Shown here piece after piece: positions 42,768-52,150 of a stretch of DNA of 64,000 nt. The position numbers and the translations under genes are program-made. This DNA is from DAOUMF01 sp034408935 (GTDB taxonomy: Bacteria; Chloroflexota; Dehalococcoidia; SM23-28-2; RBG-16-64-32), in contig DAOUMV010000012.1 of NCBI GenBank assembly GCA_034408935.1, forward strand, positions 62,001-126,000, given 5' to 3'. Below the pieces are notes generated by a model. It ran no database searches and was not told the DNA's origin. It worked only from the letters and a program-made list of their open reading frames with translations. The first letter of the stretch is position 1; every line of letters starts with the position of its first letter.

Positions 42768-44228
42768 CTACAAAGCCTCCGACGGAAGGTCCTTGGTCCG
42801 TCCGAACAGCAAATGAGAGCCTTTGCCCTTGAGCGTAACTTGCTCAACGGGTATTTTCAGCTCGCGCGCGAGGATCTTCATCAGCTTGGGAGTGCAAAAC
42901 CCCCCTTGGCACCGTCCCATCTGGGCCCGAACGCGCATTTTTATGCCGTCGAGGGTGCGCGCGCCCACCGGGCGCTCGATCGCCTCCACGATTTCCTTTT
43001 CCGACACCGTTTCGCACCGACACACAACATGGCCTGCGCGCGGATCATGTTTGATAGTCCTGTCCATTCTGTCCGGCGCGGTGTCGCGCAGGCGAAACGT
43101 TTCGGCGATTTCCCCCCGGTATTCTTGCCTTGGCTTGAGCGGCAAACCCGCTTCGCCGAGCATACGCGCGATATCGACACCGATAGCCAGGCACGAGCTC
43201 AGACCGGGAGATTGAATGCCTGCCGCATTGAAGAAACCCCGAACTTCGCTGGGACCGACGATAAAGTCATCGCAATCGGCCTTGGCACGTAGCCCTGCGA
43301 AGTTCCGGATTGCTTTGCGCAGCGGCAGGTTCGGCACCAACTTGTCGCCGCCTTCGATGATTTCCCAAATGCCGCTGGTCGTAGTGGCGACATCCTCGCG
43401 GTCTTCACAGAAGACGTTGTTCGGACCCACGATGATGTTGCCGTGGGTGGTAGGGGCAACGAGAATGCCTTTGCTTAGTTTGGTTGGAATAGGGAACAAG
43501 ACATGATTGAGGTTAATCGCGCCCTTGTCCAGCAGAATGTATTCGCCCTTCCATGCCGAGATGGCGAAGGTATTCAGCCCGACCATCTGCTCTACCTTGT
43601 CGGAGTGTAGTCCCGCGGCGTTGACCAGATAGCGAGCCTCGAGCTGTCCCCGCGCTGTGTTGACAGTGAAGCGATCGGCGTGCGTGTCGATGCGCAGTAT
43701 CGGCGATTCCAGCAAGAACGTCGTGCCGTTCATCGCGGCGCACTCGCACAAACGGATGTTCAGTTCATAGGGGCTGACAATACCCCCGGTAGGAGCATAC
43801 ATGACGGCCTTGACGTCGTTGGTCAACTCCGGCTCCATCTCGTGTACGCGCTTGGAGTCGGTGATGAGTTCCACCGGGACCTTGCTTCGCGCCGCTTGCG
43901 CCACCAAGTTGTGGAGGTAGCCCATTTCGTCGTCTCGCACCGCGACGACAAGTGTGCCGCACCGACGGAAGGGAACCTTCAAGTCGGCGCACACCTTGTC
44001 GAACATCGGATTGGCCATGACGTTGTACCTGGTCTTCAGGGTATCGGTGGGCGCCGCGTATCCCGCGTGTAGTATTCCCGAGTTGGCCTTGCTCGCACCC
44101 ATCGCCACGTCGGCTTCTTTTTCGATCACCGCGACGCGCAGGTCGTACTTCGCAAGTGCCCACGCCACGGACGCTCCCACGACTCCCGCGCCAACGATGG
44201 CCACGTCAAACATCTGCTGATCGCTCAT
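42768..44228 (-). CDS. GlpA-like FAD-dependent dehydrogenase with BFD-type [2Fe-2S] domain
   Basis: The 486-residue protein starts DVAIVGAGVVGASVAWALAKYD, a DAO-type FAD site. The C-terminal part has HVVCRCETVSEKEIVEAI and GRCQGGFCTPKLMKIL, the four-cysteine site of a BFD-like [2Fe-2S] domain. This combination defines the anaerobic glycerol-3-phosphate dehydrogenase (GlpA-like) family, but many relatives oxidise other 2-hydroxy acids or polyols. It heads a three-gene operon with the GlpB-like and DUF1667 genes. Less GC-rich codon use than housekeeping genes nearby supports foreign origin. Confidence 0.87.
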   Translation of the reverse strand: MSDQQMFDVAIVGAGVVGASVAWALAKYDLRVAVIEKEADVAMGASKANSGILHAGYAAPTDTLKTRYNVMANPMFDKVCADLKVPFRRCGTLVVAVRDDEMGYLHNLVAQAARSKVPVELITDSKRVHEMEPELTNDVKAVMYAPTGGIVSPYELNIRLCECAAMNGTTFLLESPILRIDTHADRFTVNTARGQLEARYLVNAAGLHSDKVEQMVGLNTFAISAWKGEYILLDKGAINLNHVLFPIPTKLSKGILVAPTTHGNIIVGPNNVFCEDREDVATTTSGIWEIIEGGDKLVPNLPLRKAIRNFAGLRAKADCDDFIVGPSEVRGFFNAAGIQSPGLSSCLAIGVDIARMLGEAGLPLKPRQEYRGEIAETFRLRDTAPDRMDRTIKHDPRAGHVVCRCETVSEKEIVEAIERPVGARTLDGIKMRVRAQMGRCQGGFCTPKLMKILARELKIPVEQVTLKGKGSHLLFGRTKDLPSEAL

Positions 44229-44534
44229 GATTCCCTATTGAGATATGCGAGTCCTAAGGCTCCGGAAGAGGCCGTACGCCACGGCTTCGAGTTACTTCGT
44301 TGGGCATGTGCCGAAGTCCGTCGAGATTGACGTGGCCGTAGATTCTGAGGCCTACCGACCCAAATATATGTAAGATAGGCCCGACCGGCAACTCGTCCAT
44401 CCACAACAAACAGCCATTACACATTGACGGCACCACCCGCTCCTTCCCTCGACGAATTTCGAAAATCTCCCCGGCGAAACGAGACTCCCCAGTAACTGCA
44501 TGTCAGCCTCGACGTTCTCACTGATGGAAAACGA
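44229..44534. other. Divergent intergenic region upstream of riboswitch
   Basis: This 300-base stretch separates the minus-strand GlpA-like operon from the riboswitch. I see no gene. It must hold the promoters of both units; no strong consensus box stands out. Confidence 0.4.
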
Positions 44535-44662
44535 AATCTAGTCGCCAAATTCCCTCTTGGGGAAGCGGGCGAGGGCAACTAACACGCGGTGAATCTCGCT
44601 TCGGCGAGTAGGGCAAGCCTTTCAGCCCGAACCGGTAGCTAAGTCCGCAGGCGTAGGAAAGG
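44535..44662 (+). promoter_or_regulatory. c-di-AMP riboswitch (ydaO/yuaA type), aptamer
   Basis: The aptamer shows conserved ydaO blocks in order: GTCGCCAAATTCC, GGGGAAGCGGGCGAGGGCAAC, GCGGTGAATC (near 44590), a short hairpin CTCGCTTCGGCGAG, TAGGGCAAGCCTTTCAGCCC, GAACCGGTAGCTAA and GTCCGCAGGCGTAGG. Such aptamers bind two c-di-AMP molecules and usually turn genes off when the dinucleotide is plentiful. It precedes a terminator hairpin and a trehalose-type glycosyltransferase gene, which fits osmolyte control. Boundaries are approximate because I aligned it by eye. Confidence 0.85.
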
Positions 44663-44691
44663 CCTCACATCCTAGAGGAGTGGGGTTTTTT
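44663..44691 (+). terminator. Riboswitch expression-platform terminator
   Basis: CCTCAC (44663-44668) pairs with GTGGGG (44680-44685), and an inner TCC pairs with GGA around TAGA. Six T follow (44686-44691). This is an intrinsic terminator directly after the aptamer and 33 bases before the gene start, so ligand binding can decide read-through. Confidence 0.85.
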
Positions 44692-44724
44692 GATTCCCCA
44701 CCCCATCGGACACCGAGGTGCGGA

Positions 44725-46080
44725 ATGGTACCGGTCAATCTAGAGGTGGGACGCCTGCAGGACTACGAGCCCCTGGTCGAACCTTCCCTGCGAACCCGCA
44801 TAGCACTGGCAGCGGATCGCCTGAGGGGCCTCCGCGTCGTTCATATGAACGCTACTCCGTTTGGAGGGGGCGTCGCCGAGATCCTTCGGTCGTTGGTGCC
44901 GATGATGAACGACCTCGGCCTCGAGGCGAGCTGGCACGTCCTCGATCCTGACGAGGCCTTCTTCGACGTCACCAAGAAGCTCCACAACGGCCTTCAGGGA
45001 AAGCCCGTTTCGCTCGCCGCCCACGAGATCGAGCGCTACTGGCGGCACAACGAGCTGACGGCTCGCCAGATCCAAGAGCTCAGCGGAAGGACGGACCTGC
45101 TCATCCTTCACGACGCCCAGGTGCTGCCGGTGGCGATGTTCATGCCACCCACGATTCGGATGATATGGCACTGCCACGTAGACCTAACGTCACCTGACGA
45201 GGGCGTGTGGGATCTCGTGGAGCCGTTGACCAGCCTTTACTCCCGTTGCGTTGTGAGCATGCCTGAATACGCATCCCCGAGCATGACGGCTGATCGGCTT
45301 GCGGTGTTTCCTCCCGCAATCGATGTGTTCACTCCAAAGAACGAGCTTCTTTCCGATAGCCTCGCCCGAACCCTCTTGGCTGGACTCGGGATCGATCCCA
45401 GCCGACCGGTCATCACTCAGGTCTCCCGATTTGATCCCTGGAAGGACCCCTGGGGAGTGATCGAGGCCTACCGGCTGGCGCGGTGGGAGGTACCGGGCCT
45501 CCAACTCGCCCTTGCAGGCGCCCTGGCGGCGCAGGACGATCCGGAGGGAGCCGCCGTCCTGGAGAGCGTGATCCTCTACGCGGGCGATGATCCCGACATT
45601 CATATCATCTCTGACCCGGAGGTAGCCACCGATCAAGTCGTGAACGCTCTCCAGCGGCTCTCAGCCGTCGTTCTTCAGAAGTCCACCCGCGAGGGCTTCG
45701 GCCTAACGGTGTCCGAGGCCATGTGGAAGGGTAGGCCGGTCATCGGCGGGGATTGCGGCGGCATTCGAGCACAGATTCGAGACGGCGAGAACGGGTTCCT
45801 TGTCGGCGACATCGAGACCTGCGCTCAGCGACTACTCTTCCTGCTGAGCACCCCTGATGAAGCCCAGCGCCTCGGGGCCAACGGCCGGGAGACGGTGCGC
45901 CGCGAGTTCCTGATGCCGCGACTGCTGGCGGACTACCTTTCGCTGTTCGAAGAGGTGTTGGGTCTCCCTGATTCTCAGCGTGGAGAAGGTGCGAAACCCG
46001 GCCGCCCAGACGCCAACGAACCAGAACCTCTGAGGGCTCACCCCTCGTATCCCACTAGTATGGAGGTCACAGCGAGATGA
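44725..46080 (+). CDS. Trehalose-synthase-type glycosyltransferase (TreT-like, GT4)
   Basis: The 451-residue enzyme matches TreT in having LRVVHMNATPFGGGVAEILRSLVPMMNDLGLEASWHVLD near the N-terminus and VSRFDPWKDPWGVIEAYRLAR, QKSTREGFGLTVSEAMWKGRPVIGGDCGGI in the donor domain. TreT makes trehalose from an NDP-glucose and glucose, in either direction. The start is ATG 44725 with GAGGTG upstream; the frame open to 44680 begins in the terminator. It is controlled by the c-di-AMP riboswitch and overlaps the next gene by 4 bases. Exact sugar product is inferred. Confidence 0.87.
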   Translation: MVPVNLEVGRLQDYEPLVEPSLRTRIALAADRLRGLRVVHMNATPFGGGVAEILRSLVPMMNDLGLEASWHVLDPDEAFFDVTKKLHNGLQGKPVSLAAHEIERYWRHNELTARQIQELSGRTDLLILHDAQVLPVAMFMPPTIRMIWHCHVDLTSPDEGVWDLVEPLTSLYSRCVVSMPEYASPSMTADRLAVFPPAIDVFTPKNELLSDSLARTLLAGLGIDPSRPVITQVSRFDPWKDPWGVIEAYRLARWEVPGLQLALAGALAAQDDPEGAAVLESVILYAGDDPDIHIISDPEVATDQVVNALQRLSAVVLQKSTREGFGLTVSEAMWKGRPVIGGDCGGIRAQIRDGENGFLVGDIETCAQRLLFLLSTPDEAQRLGANGRETVRREFLMPRLLADYLSLFEEVLGLPDSQRGEGAKPGRPDANEPEPLRAHPSYPTSMEVTAR

Positions 46081-47207
46081 AGATCCTGCAGGTCGCGCCG
46101 CTCTGGGAAAGAGTGCCACCGCCAGGCTACGGCGGCACGGAGGCAGTAGTCAGCCTGCTGACGGACGAGCTAGTTCGTCAGGGGCACGAAGTGACCCTCT
46201 GCGCGTCTGGGGATTCGTTGACCCTGGCTGCATTGCGTTCGGTCCATCCGAGAAGCCTGCGCACCGCCGACGGGATGAAGGATGGGACGCCCTACGACTG
46301 GGTGCACGCGGCTGAGGCTATCGCCGCCGCCAACGCGTTCGACATCATCCACAACCACGCGGGCGAGCCGGTCATGGCCCTGGCTGGTTTCACGGATACA
46401 CCGATGCTGACCACCATGCACTGTCTCATCACACCGGACACGCAGATCGTCTGGGAGCACTACGACGGGTACTACAACACGGTCAGCCACGCTCAGGCCA
46501 AGACGGTGCCGCCGATGGAAAGGCCACGTTACGTCGGCGCGGTGTACAACGCCGTTGAACTGGGTAGCTTTTCGTTCAACGAGTGGAAGGATGAGTATCT
46601 TCTCTGTCTGAACAGGGTGGCGCCCGAGAAAGGCACACATCTCGCTATTGAGGCCGCGCGCAAGGCGGGCCGCAAGCTGATCATCGCCGGCAAGGTGGAC
46701 AGGGTCGACCGCGAGTACTTCGAAGCGATGGTCAGACCCCTACTGGATGACCGTGATGTACTGTTCATAGGCGAGGCTGACCATCGCGGCAGGAAAGAGC
46801 TCTACGCTAAGGCCGCCTGCGTCTTGATGCCCATCTGCTGGGAGGAGCCGTTCGGGCTGGTGATGGCGGAGGCGATGGCCTCCGGCACGCCGGTGATCGC
46901 CTTCGCGCGCGGGGCGGCGCCCGAGGTCATCGTGGATGGGGAGACTGGCTTCTTGGCACACGATGTTGAGTCGATGGTGGAGGCTATCGGCAGGATCGAC
47001 ATGATAGAGCCAACCCGCTGCCGCCAGCACGTGGAGGCCAATTTCGACGTGCCGGTGATGGTTGAAGGTTACCTGCGGCTGTACCGGAAGATCGTCAGCG
47101 CTCCCGCTGACTTGGTCGGCGCTCGGCCGCTGGCTCCGGTCCCATCCTTCCTTCGAAAGGATGGCGCGGCGGCAGACGCGGCAGTTGCGAAGGAGGGGCG
47201 ACAATAG
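46077..47207 (+). CDS. Family 4 glycosyltransferase
   Basis: The 376-residue enzyme has PPGYGGTEAVVSLLTDELVRQGHEVTLCASGDS at the acceptor side and CWEEPFGLVMAEAMASGTPVIAFARGAAPEVIVDGETGFL at the NDP-sugar side, the EPFGLxxxEAMAxGxP motif of GT4. Its start overlaps the TreT-like gene by 4 bases, so it is in the same riboswitch-controlled transcript. The sugar donor and acceptor are unknown; a role in osmolyte or surface glycan synthesis is possible. Confidence 0.87.
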   Translation: MKILQVAPLWERVPPPGYGGTEAVVSLLTDELVRQGHEVTLCASGDSLTLAALRSVHPRSLRTADGMKDGTPYDWVHAAEAIAAANAFDIIHNHAGEPVMALAGFTDTPMLTTMHCLITPDTQIVWEHYDGYYNTVSHAQAKTVPPMERPRYVGAVYNAVELGSFSFNEWKDEYLLCLNRVAPEKGTHLAIEAARKAGRKLIIAGKVDRVDREYFEAMVRPLLDDRDVLFIGEADHRGRKELYAKAACVLMPICWEEPFGLVMAEAMASGTPVIAFARGAAPEVIVDGETGFLAHDVESMVEAIGRIDMIEPTRCRQHVEANFDVPVMVEGYLRLYRKIVSAPADLVGARPLAPVPSFLRKDGAAADAAVAKEGRQ

Positions 47208-47653
47208 GACGCTCACACGTCACTGATGCGTCCCTGAGCCCCCTCGCCCGAGAGCTGGAGCCTCTGCGGCAGGCCCAAGACTAGACAAGAAGCCTGAGGT
47301 GGAGCAGCCGTGCAAGGCTCTTCCTCCGGAGAGCATTTTGGTGAACCGTCTGCACGTTGCTGTTTCCGAGCGACCGCGAGTATCATAGTTGCATGATGAA
47401 TCCTCGACAGAGCGCCCTAGTCCATGGTGGCGAGGATCGAGTTGCCGCTCTCGGAGAGTCCTAACCTGATCCTGACAACGTGATCCGGCCCTGTCGAGCG
47501 ACTACCCCGTGTTGGCATTCGCGGGCTTGCGTCTGGCCCACGCCAATTGTCTATCGTCCATTCGCTCGACGCCAGCCAAAGCAAAGCGCTGAAGGCCCTC
47601 CGCGATACGGCAGGCACCCTTCGCGGCAAACGGGCATCGAGGGGTAATGCCTT
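47208..47653. other. Intergenic region upstream of the GH65 gene
   Basis: This 446-base stretch has no frame that I can support, no ribosome-binding site with a sensible start, and no hairpin followed by T. The end of it (from about 47550) may belong to the leader of the GH65 gene. It could hold a separate promoter for that gene. Confidence 0.4.
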
Positions 47654-50035
47654 ATGGCATCGCCGGAAGGCCTCTGCGCAAGTCACGGTCTCGCGATTTC
47701 GGCGCCATCGCCAGGCCGCACTCGTGGTGAATCGCTTGTAAGGTGGGCCGAGCAAGTACTGGCCGATCACGAGGATTCCGCCTGGGTTCTGCGAGAAGAA
47801 GGCTACGACCCGACCTGCGAACGTAGCGTAGAGTCACGGTTCGCCGTCAGCAACGGATTCCTCGGCCTCCGTGCCTCCATCGAGCAACCTACCAGTGCTT
47901 CGGCACCCCGAACATATGTGGCCGGCTTCTTCGGCATGACCAGGAAGGACAAGGTGGGTCCCAGGCTGATTTCGGGCCCTCATTGGCTTGGCCTTGGTCT
48001 CACCGTGGATGGCGAGACGGTCACCATCGATGCTGGCGAGACACTGAGCCACAGGCGTGCCCTTCATCTATGTTGCGGCCTTCTGGTAAGGGATTGGCGT
48101 CAGCGGCTGCCCTCCGGCAAAGTGGTGCGTCTTCGCACGGGGCGGTTCGCATCGCTGGTCAATCGCCCCCTGGCCGGCCACTTGGCTCTCGTTGAGGTCG
48201 ACCAGCCCGCCCAAGTTGTCCTGGAGTGTCAACTCGCTGCCGCCACCGAAGACCTCTTGTTCGTCCGTAGGGACGGCGAACTGACGTCGTGGCGAACGGC
48301 CGCTGAGGGGCGACGACTTGCAGTCGCCACCTCGTGTGCACTTCTCCATGCAGGCCGCTCATCGCCCGATCGCGGTGTCGGTGACGGTATGGAGCGACGA
48401 TGGGAGTGGCAGATAGGACCGGGGCAGCAGGCGTTGCACTGCCAGGTGATGGCCGTGGCTCGAGGAAACGGAGACGGCAGTCCTGAGCGGGAGGTTGGGG
48501 CCGCTTGGGGACGGCTCCGGGCCACCGATGTGTCAGCTCTTCTGAAGATGCACGCCCGCGCATGGGAGAGGCGATGGACTGCCAGCGACGTGGTGATCGA
48601 AGGGGACCCGGCGGCGCAGGAGGCGATGCGGTTTGCCCTGTATCATCTCATCTCCACGGCGAATCCGCATGACGAACGCGTCTCCATCCCTGCGCGGGCG
48701 CTGACAGGCGACGCCTATATGGGGCACGTATTCTGGGATACCGAGATCTTCGTGCTCCCGTTCTACACGTTCACGTGGCCCGAGGCGGCGCGCGCGCTGC
48801 TCATGTATCGATACCATACTCTCCCGGCCGCTCGCGATAAGGCAGCCCAGTTCGGTTGCCAGGGTGCCCTCTACGCCTGGCAGTCCGCCGAAACCGGAGA
48901 GGAAGTGACTCCCACTTTTGACATCAGTGGAGATGGTCGCGTCGTCCCCATCCGCACCGGCATGCAGGAGCACCATGTCAGCGCCGACATCGCATACGCG
49001 GTCTGGCAGTACTGGCAGGCAACGGGAGACGTTGACTTTCTCCTGGAGGCGGGATCGGAGATCATCCTGGAGACGGCGCGCTTTTGGGCCAGCAGGGCGA
49101 TGCCGGAAGAGGACGGGCGCTACCACATCCGGGGCGTCATCGGGCCGGACGAGTACCACGAAGGCGTCGATGACAACGCCTACACCAACTTCATGGCCCG
49201 ATGGAATCTTGAGTGCGGCCGGGAGGTGGCGCGGCTGTTACAGGCTCGCTGGCCGCAGCGGTGGGCGGAGCTCCGAGAACAACTGAATATCTCCCTTGAT
49301 GATCTCAGCTTCTGGCACGAGGTCGCTGAGCGGTTGGCAATTGATCGCGACCCGGCAAGCGGACTTCTGGAACAGTTCACCGGCTTCTTCCAGTTGGAGC
49401 CTCTGGATCTGGCGGCCTACGAGCCGCGTTTGGCCCCGATGGACGTCCTCCTGGGTCGCGAGCACATCCAGCGGTCGCAGATCATAAAACAGGCCGATGT
49501 CGTGATGCTCCTCGCCCTGCACTGGGACCGCTTTGCTCCCGAGGTTCGCGAGACCAACTTTCGCTTCTATGAAGAGCGCTGTGACCACGGGAGCTCCCTC
49601 AGCCCAGCCATGCATGCACTGGTAGCAGCTCGCCTCGGTGATGTGGCGCTAGCAGAGCGCTACTTCCACGAGGCCACCGCCATCGACCTCCATGATGCCA
49701 TGAGAAACGCTGCCGGAGGGGTGCATATCGCGGCTCTGGGTGGGCTCTGGCAGGTCGCCGTCTTCGGCTTTGCAGGCATGACCATGGAGCCACGGGGTCT
49801 GGCCTTCGATCCTCGGCTTCCCGAAGGCTGGTCAGCGATGCGCTTTCCCATCCGATGGCACCACAGGCTGATTCTCGTGAGCATCGAGCGAGACCCCCTG
49901 ACAATCACCGTGACGCTGGAACATGGCAAGCCGTTCACCGTTCGCATCGGTAACGTCAAGCGAAGACTCCGACGCGGAGAGGCGTGGACCTGTCGGGCCG
50001 ATCCCCTCGCCGGCGGCTGGAAGGAAGGCGCGTAG
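47654..50035 (+). CDS. Glycoside hydrolase family 65 phosphorylase (trehalose/kojibiose phosphorylase-like)
   Basis: The 793-residue protein has the GH65 layout: an N-terminal beta domain (YDPTCERSVESRFAVSNGFLGLRAS), a helical barrel (GHVFWDTEIFVLPFYTFTWPEAARALLMYRYHTLPAARDKAAQFG), and the acid catalyst Glu500 in GPDEYHEGVDDNAYTNFM. Members split alpha-glucobioses with phosphate, giving beta-glucose 1-phosphate and glucose. Next to a TreT-like gene, trehalose is the plausible substrate, but kojibiose, nigerose or maltose cannot be excluded. The true start may lie a little downstream of ATG 47654. Confidence 0.87.
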   Translation: MASPEGLCASHGLAISAPSPGRTRGESLVRWAEQVLADHEDSAWVLREEGYDPTCERSVESRFAVSNGFLGLRASIEQPTSASAPRTYVAGFFGMTRKDKVGPRLISGPHWLGLGLTVDGETVTIDAGETLSHRRALHLCCGLLVRDWRQRLPSGKVVRLRTGRFASLVNRPLAGHLALVEVDQPAQVVLECQLAAATEDLLFVRRDGELTSWRTAAEGRRLAVATSCALLHAGRSSPDRGVGDGMERRWEWQIGPGQQALHCQVMAVARGNGDGSPEREVGAAWGRLRATDVSALLKMHARAWERRWTASDVVIEGDPAAQEAMRFALYHLISTANPHDERVSIPARALTGDAYMGHVFWDTEIFVLPFYTFTWPEAARALLMYRYHTLPAARDKAAQFGCQGALYAWQSAETGEEVTPTFDISGDGRVVPIRTGMQEHHVSADIAYAVWQYWQATGDVDFLLEAGSEIILETARFWASRAMPEEDGRYHIRGVIGPDEYHEGVDDNAYTNFMARWNLECGREVARLLQARWPQRWAELREQLNISLDDLSFWHEVAERLAIDRDPASGLLEQFTGFFQLEPLDLAAYEPRLAPMDVLLGREHIQRSQIIKQADVVMLLALHWDRFAPEVRETNFRFYEERCDHGSSLSPAMHALVAARLGDVALAERYFHEATAIDLHDAMRNAAGGVHIAALGGLWQVAVFGFAGMTMEPRGLAFDPRLPEGWSAMRFPIRWHHRLILVSIERDPLTITVTLEHGKPFTVRIGNVKRRLRRGEAWTCRADPLAGGWKEGA

Positions 50036-50323
50036 AAGAAGCGCGGAGTGAGAGCAGCGCAGCCACATACGCCCCGGAATGACGATCGCCAGAGAACAGT
50101 TCGACGCCGTGACGTTCCACATGAGAAGCGCAGTGACACAAACCGCCACCATCCACGCTGCCGCCCGATAGAGCGCCAGCCCACCCGGCCGACGCTCCGG
50201 GATCGTCTCCCCGCGGCGCTGACGAAGGGAACACCTCGGCCCTGCAAGCTGCTACTATTGTCACGAGTACGCCCGGTGGCGAGGCGTCCCCGCAGAGCGC
50301 TGACTTATCAGGAGGGTTTGAGG

Positions 50324-50815
50324 ATGGAAGAGCGGCTTCCGGACGCGGAGCTCCTCAAGCGAGTCGAGGAATCGGCCTACAACTATGAGAGGGCCTACCA
50401 TGGTTGCTCTCAGTGCGTGCTGCAGGCGATCCAAGACCACCTGGAAGTGGGCAACGAGGCCACATTCAGGTCGGCTAGCGCCCTCGCAGGCGGTGTCGCC
50501 CTCATGGGCGATTCCTGCGGGGCGCTGGTTGCGGGGATGATGGCGCTGGGCCTGGTGTTCGGCCGTCAGAAGATCGAGGACTTCCCGCAGCTCGCCAGTT
50601 CATTCGTCCCCGCGCGAACGCTCTACGCCCGATTCCAAGAGGAGTTCGGGAGCTGCCTCTGCCGGGACGTGATGACGGCGCAAGTAGGTCGGTTCTACGA
50701 CCTGGCCACCGAGTACCAGCAGTTCCAGGAGGCCGGCGGGTATGAGCAATGCTCAACGGTTGCGGCGAAGACCGCCCGCATGGCCGCTGAGCTGATCCTG
50801 GCGGCCAAGGTCTAG
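50324..50815 (+). CDS. C_GCAxxG_C_C family protein
   Basis: The 163-residue protein starts at ATG 50324 with GGAGGG upstream; the frame open to 50048 is not supported. It has the defining cysteine pattern: CSQCVLQAI, GDSCGALVAGMMALGL, SCLCRDVM and EQCSTV. The family is thought to be redox-active or metal-binding, and is often found near membrane or electron-transfer genes, but its role is unknown. It is followed by the CoA transferase gene after 57 bases. Confidence 0.85.
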   Translation: MEERLPDAELLKRVEESAYNYERAYHGCSQCVLQAIQDHLEVGNEATFRSASALAGGVALMGDSCGALVAGMMALGLVFGRQKIEDFPQLASSFVPARTLYARFQEEFGSCLCRDVMTAQVGRFYDLATEYQQFQEAGGYEQCSTVAAKTARMAAELILAAKV

Positions 50816-50872
50816 CGTGGGGAACCGGCGCGGGGAACCGCGGACAGACGGACTTCAAGAAAGGTCGCTGTC

Positions 50873-52078
50873 ATGAGGATGCCTCTGGAAGGGATCAAGG
50901 TGGTTGAGGTGTCCACCTGGGTGGCCGCCCCCGTGTGCGGGGTCCTGCTGGCCGAGTTCGGAGCCGACGTGGTCAGGATCGAGAACCTGCAGGGCGATCC
51001 GGTCCGCGGCCTGGTGCCGCGGGGATCGTCAGGCACTCCCGCGTTTAACTGGTGGTGGGAGATGTGGAACCGCAGCAAGAGGGGGATGGCCCTGAACCTC
51101 GGTGCGACTGAAGGGCGCGACATCGTTCATAGGTTGGCGGCACAGAGCGACATCTTCCTCACGAACCTCCGGCCCAGCGTACTGACACGCGCGGAGCTGG
51201 ACTACGAGAAGATAAGTGAGCTGAACCCGGGGGTCGTCTACGCCCACATTACGGGGTACGGAGCCAGAGGCCCCGAGACGGAGCGGCCCTCCTTCGACGC
51301 TCTCGCTTTCTGGACTAGGAGCGGATTCGCCTCCATCCTGGGTGAGCCCGATGGCCCTCCCGTTGGCCTTGAGGGAGCCATGGGGGATCATCCCACGGGC
51401 AGCATCGCGCTGGCTGGCATCATCCTGGCCCTCTATGCGCGAGAACGAACCGGAAAAGGTCAGAAAGTCGATGTCTCTCTCCTGGGGAGCGGATGCTGGA
51501 TGAACGGTGTCGATCTCCAGTGGGCTCTGGCCTTCGGGGCAGACCCTCCCAATCTCTCCCGAAAGAAGGTCCCCAACCCCTTGTCGAACTCCTACCAGGC
51601 TCGATGCGGGCGGTGGCTTCGCTTCTGCATGATGGAGAGCGACCGGTACTGGCCTGCCTTCTGCCAGGCGTTGGGAAGACCAGACCTGCAGGACGATCCC
51701 AGGTTCACGTCGTTCGTCGAGAGGATGGCCAACCGGGAAGCTCTCATCTCGATTCTCGAGGAGATCATCACCACCAAAGACCGTGATGAGTGGGCGCCGA
51801 TCTTCGACAAGTACGACCTGCCCTGGGACCCGGTCCAGACGATGACGGAGGTGGCGCAGGATCCCTCCGTCCTGGCCAACGACTACATCACGGAGTACGA
51901 ACACTTCTCCGGGCAAAGCGTGAAGAGCGTGGCATCTCCAGTACAGTTGAGTGAGACGCCGGCCGGCGTTCGCTACGGCGCTCCAGAGCACGGCCAGCAC
52001 AACGAGGAGATCCTGATAGAGTTGGGGTTCGACTGGGATGAAATCGCGCGCCTCAAAGAGAAAAGGGCGATACTATAA
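50873..52078 (+). CDS. Type III CoA transferase (CaiB/BaiF family)
   Basis: The 401-residue protein has the family N-terminus GIKVVEVSTWVAAPVCGVLLAEFGADVVRIEN, with GDPVRGLVP, and the middle signature YARERTGKGQKVDVSLLGSG, with the Asp nucleophile expected after the first third (PSFDALAFWTRSG region). It moves CoA between carboxylic acids. It is followed by an amidohydrolase and an amidase on the same strand, which suggests a catabolic pathway for an amide or cyclic acid. The specific acids are unknown. Confidence 0.9.
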   Translation: MRMPLEGIKVVEVSTWVAAPVCGVLLAEFGADVVRIENLQGDPVRGLVPRGSSGTPAFNWWWEMWNRSKRGMALNLGATEGRDIVHRLAAQSDIFLTNLRPSVLTRAELDYEKISELNPGVVYAHITGYGARGPETERPSFDALAFWTRSGFASILGEPDGPPVGLEGAMGDHPTGSIALAGIILALYARERTGKGQKVDVSLLGSGCWMNGVDLQWALAFGADPPNLSRKKVPNPLSNSYQARCGRWLRFCMMESDRYWPAFCQALGRPDLQDDPRFTSFVERMANREALISILEEIITTKDRDEWAPIFDKYDLPWDPVQTMTEVAQDPSVLANDYITEYEHFSGQSVKSVASPVQLSETPAGVRYGAPEHGQHNEEILIELGFDWDEIARLKEKRAIL

Positions 52079-52150
52079 CGGACGGTCTCCCGTGAGTCCC
52101 ACGATATCGGTGAGTCTCCTGTCTGATTCTGAACCGGCGAGAGGCGTGCA

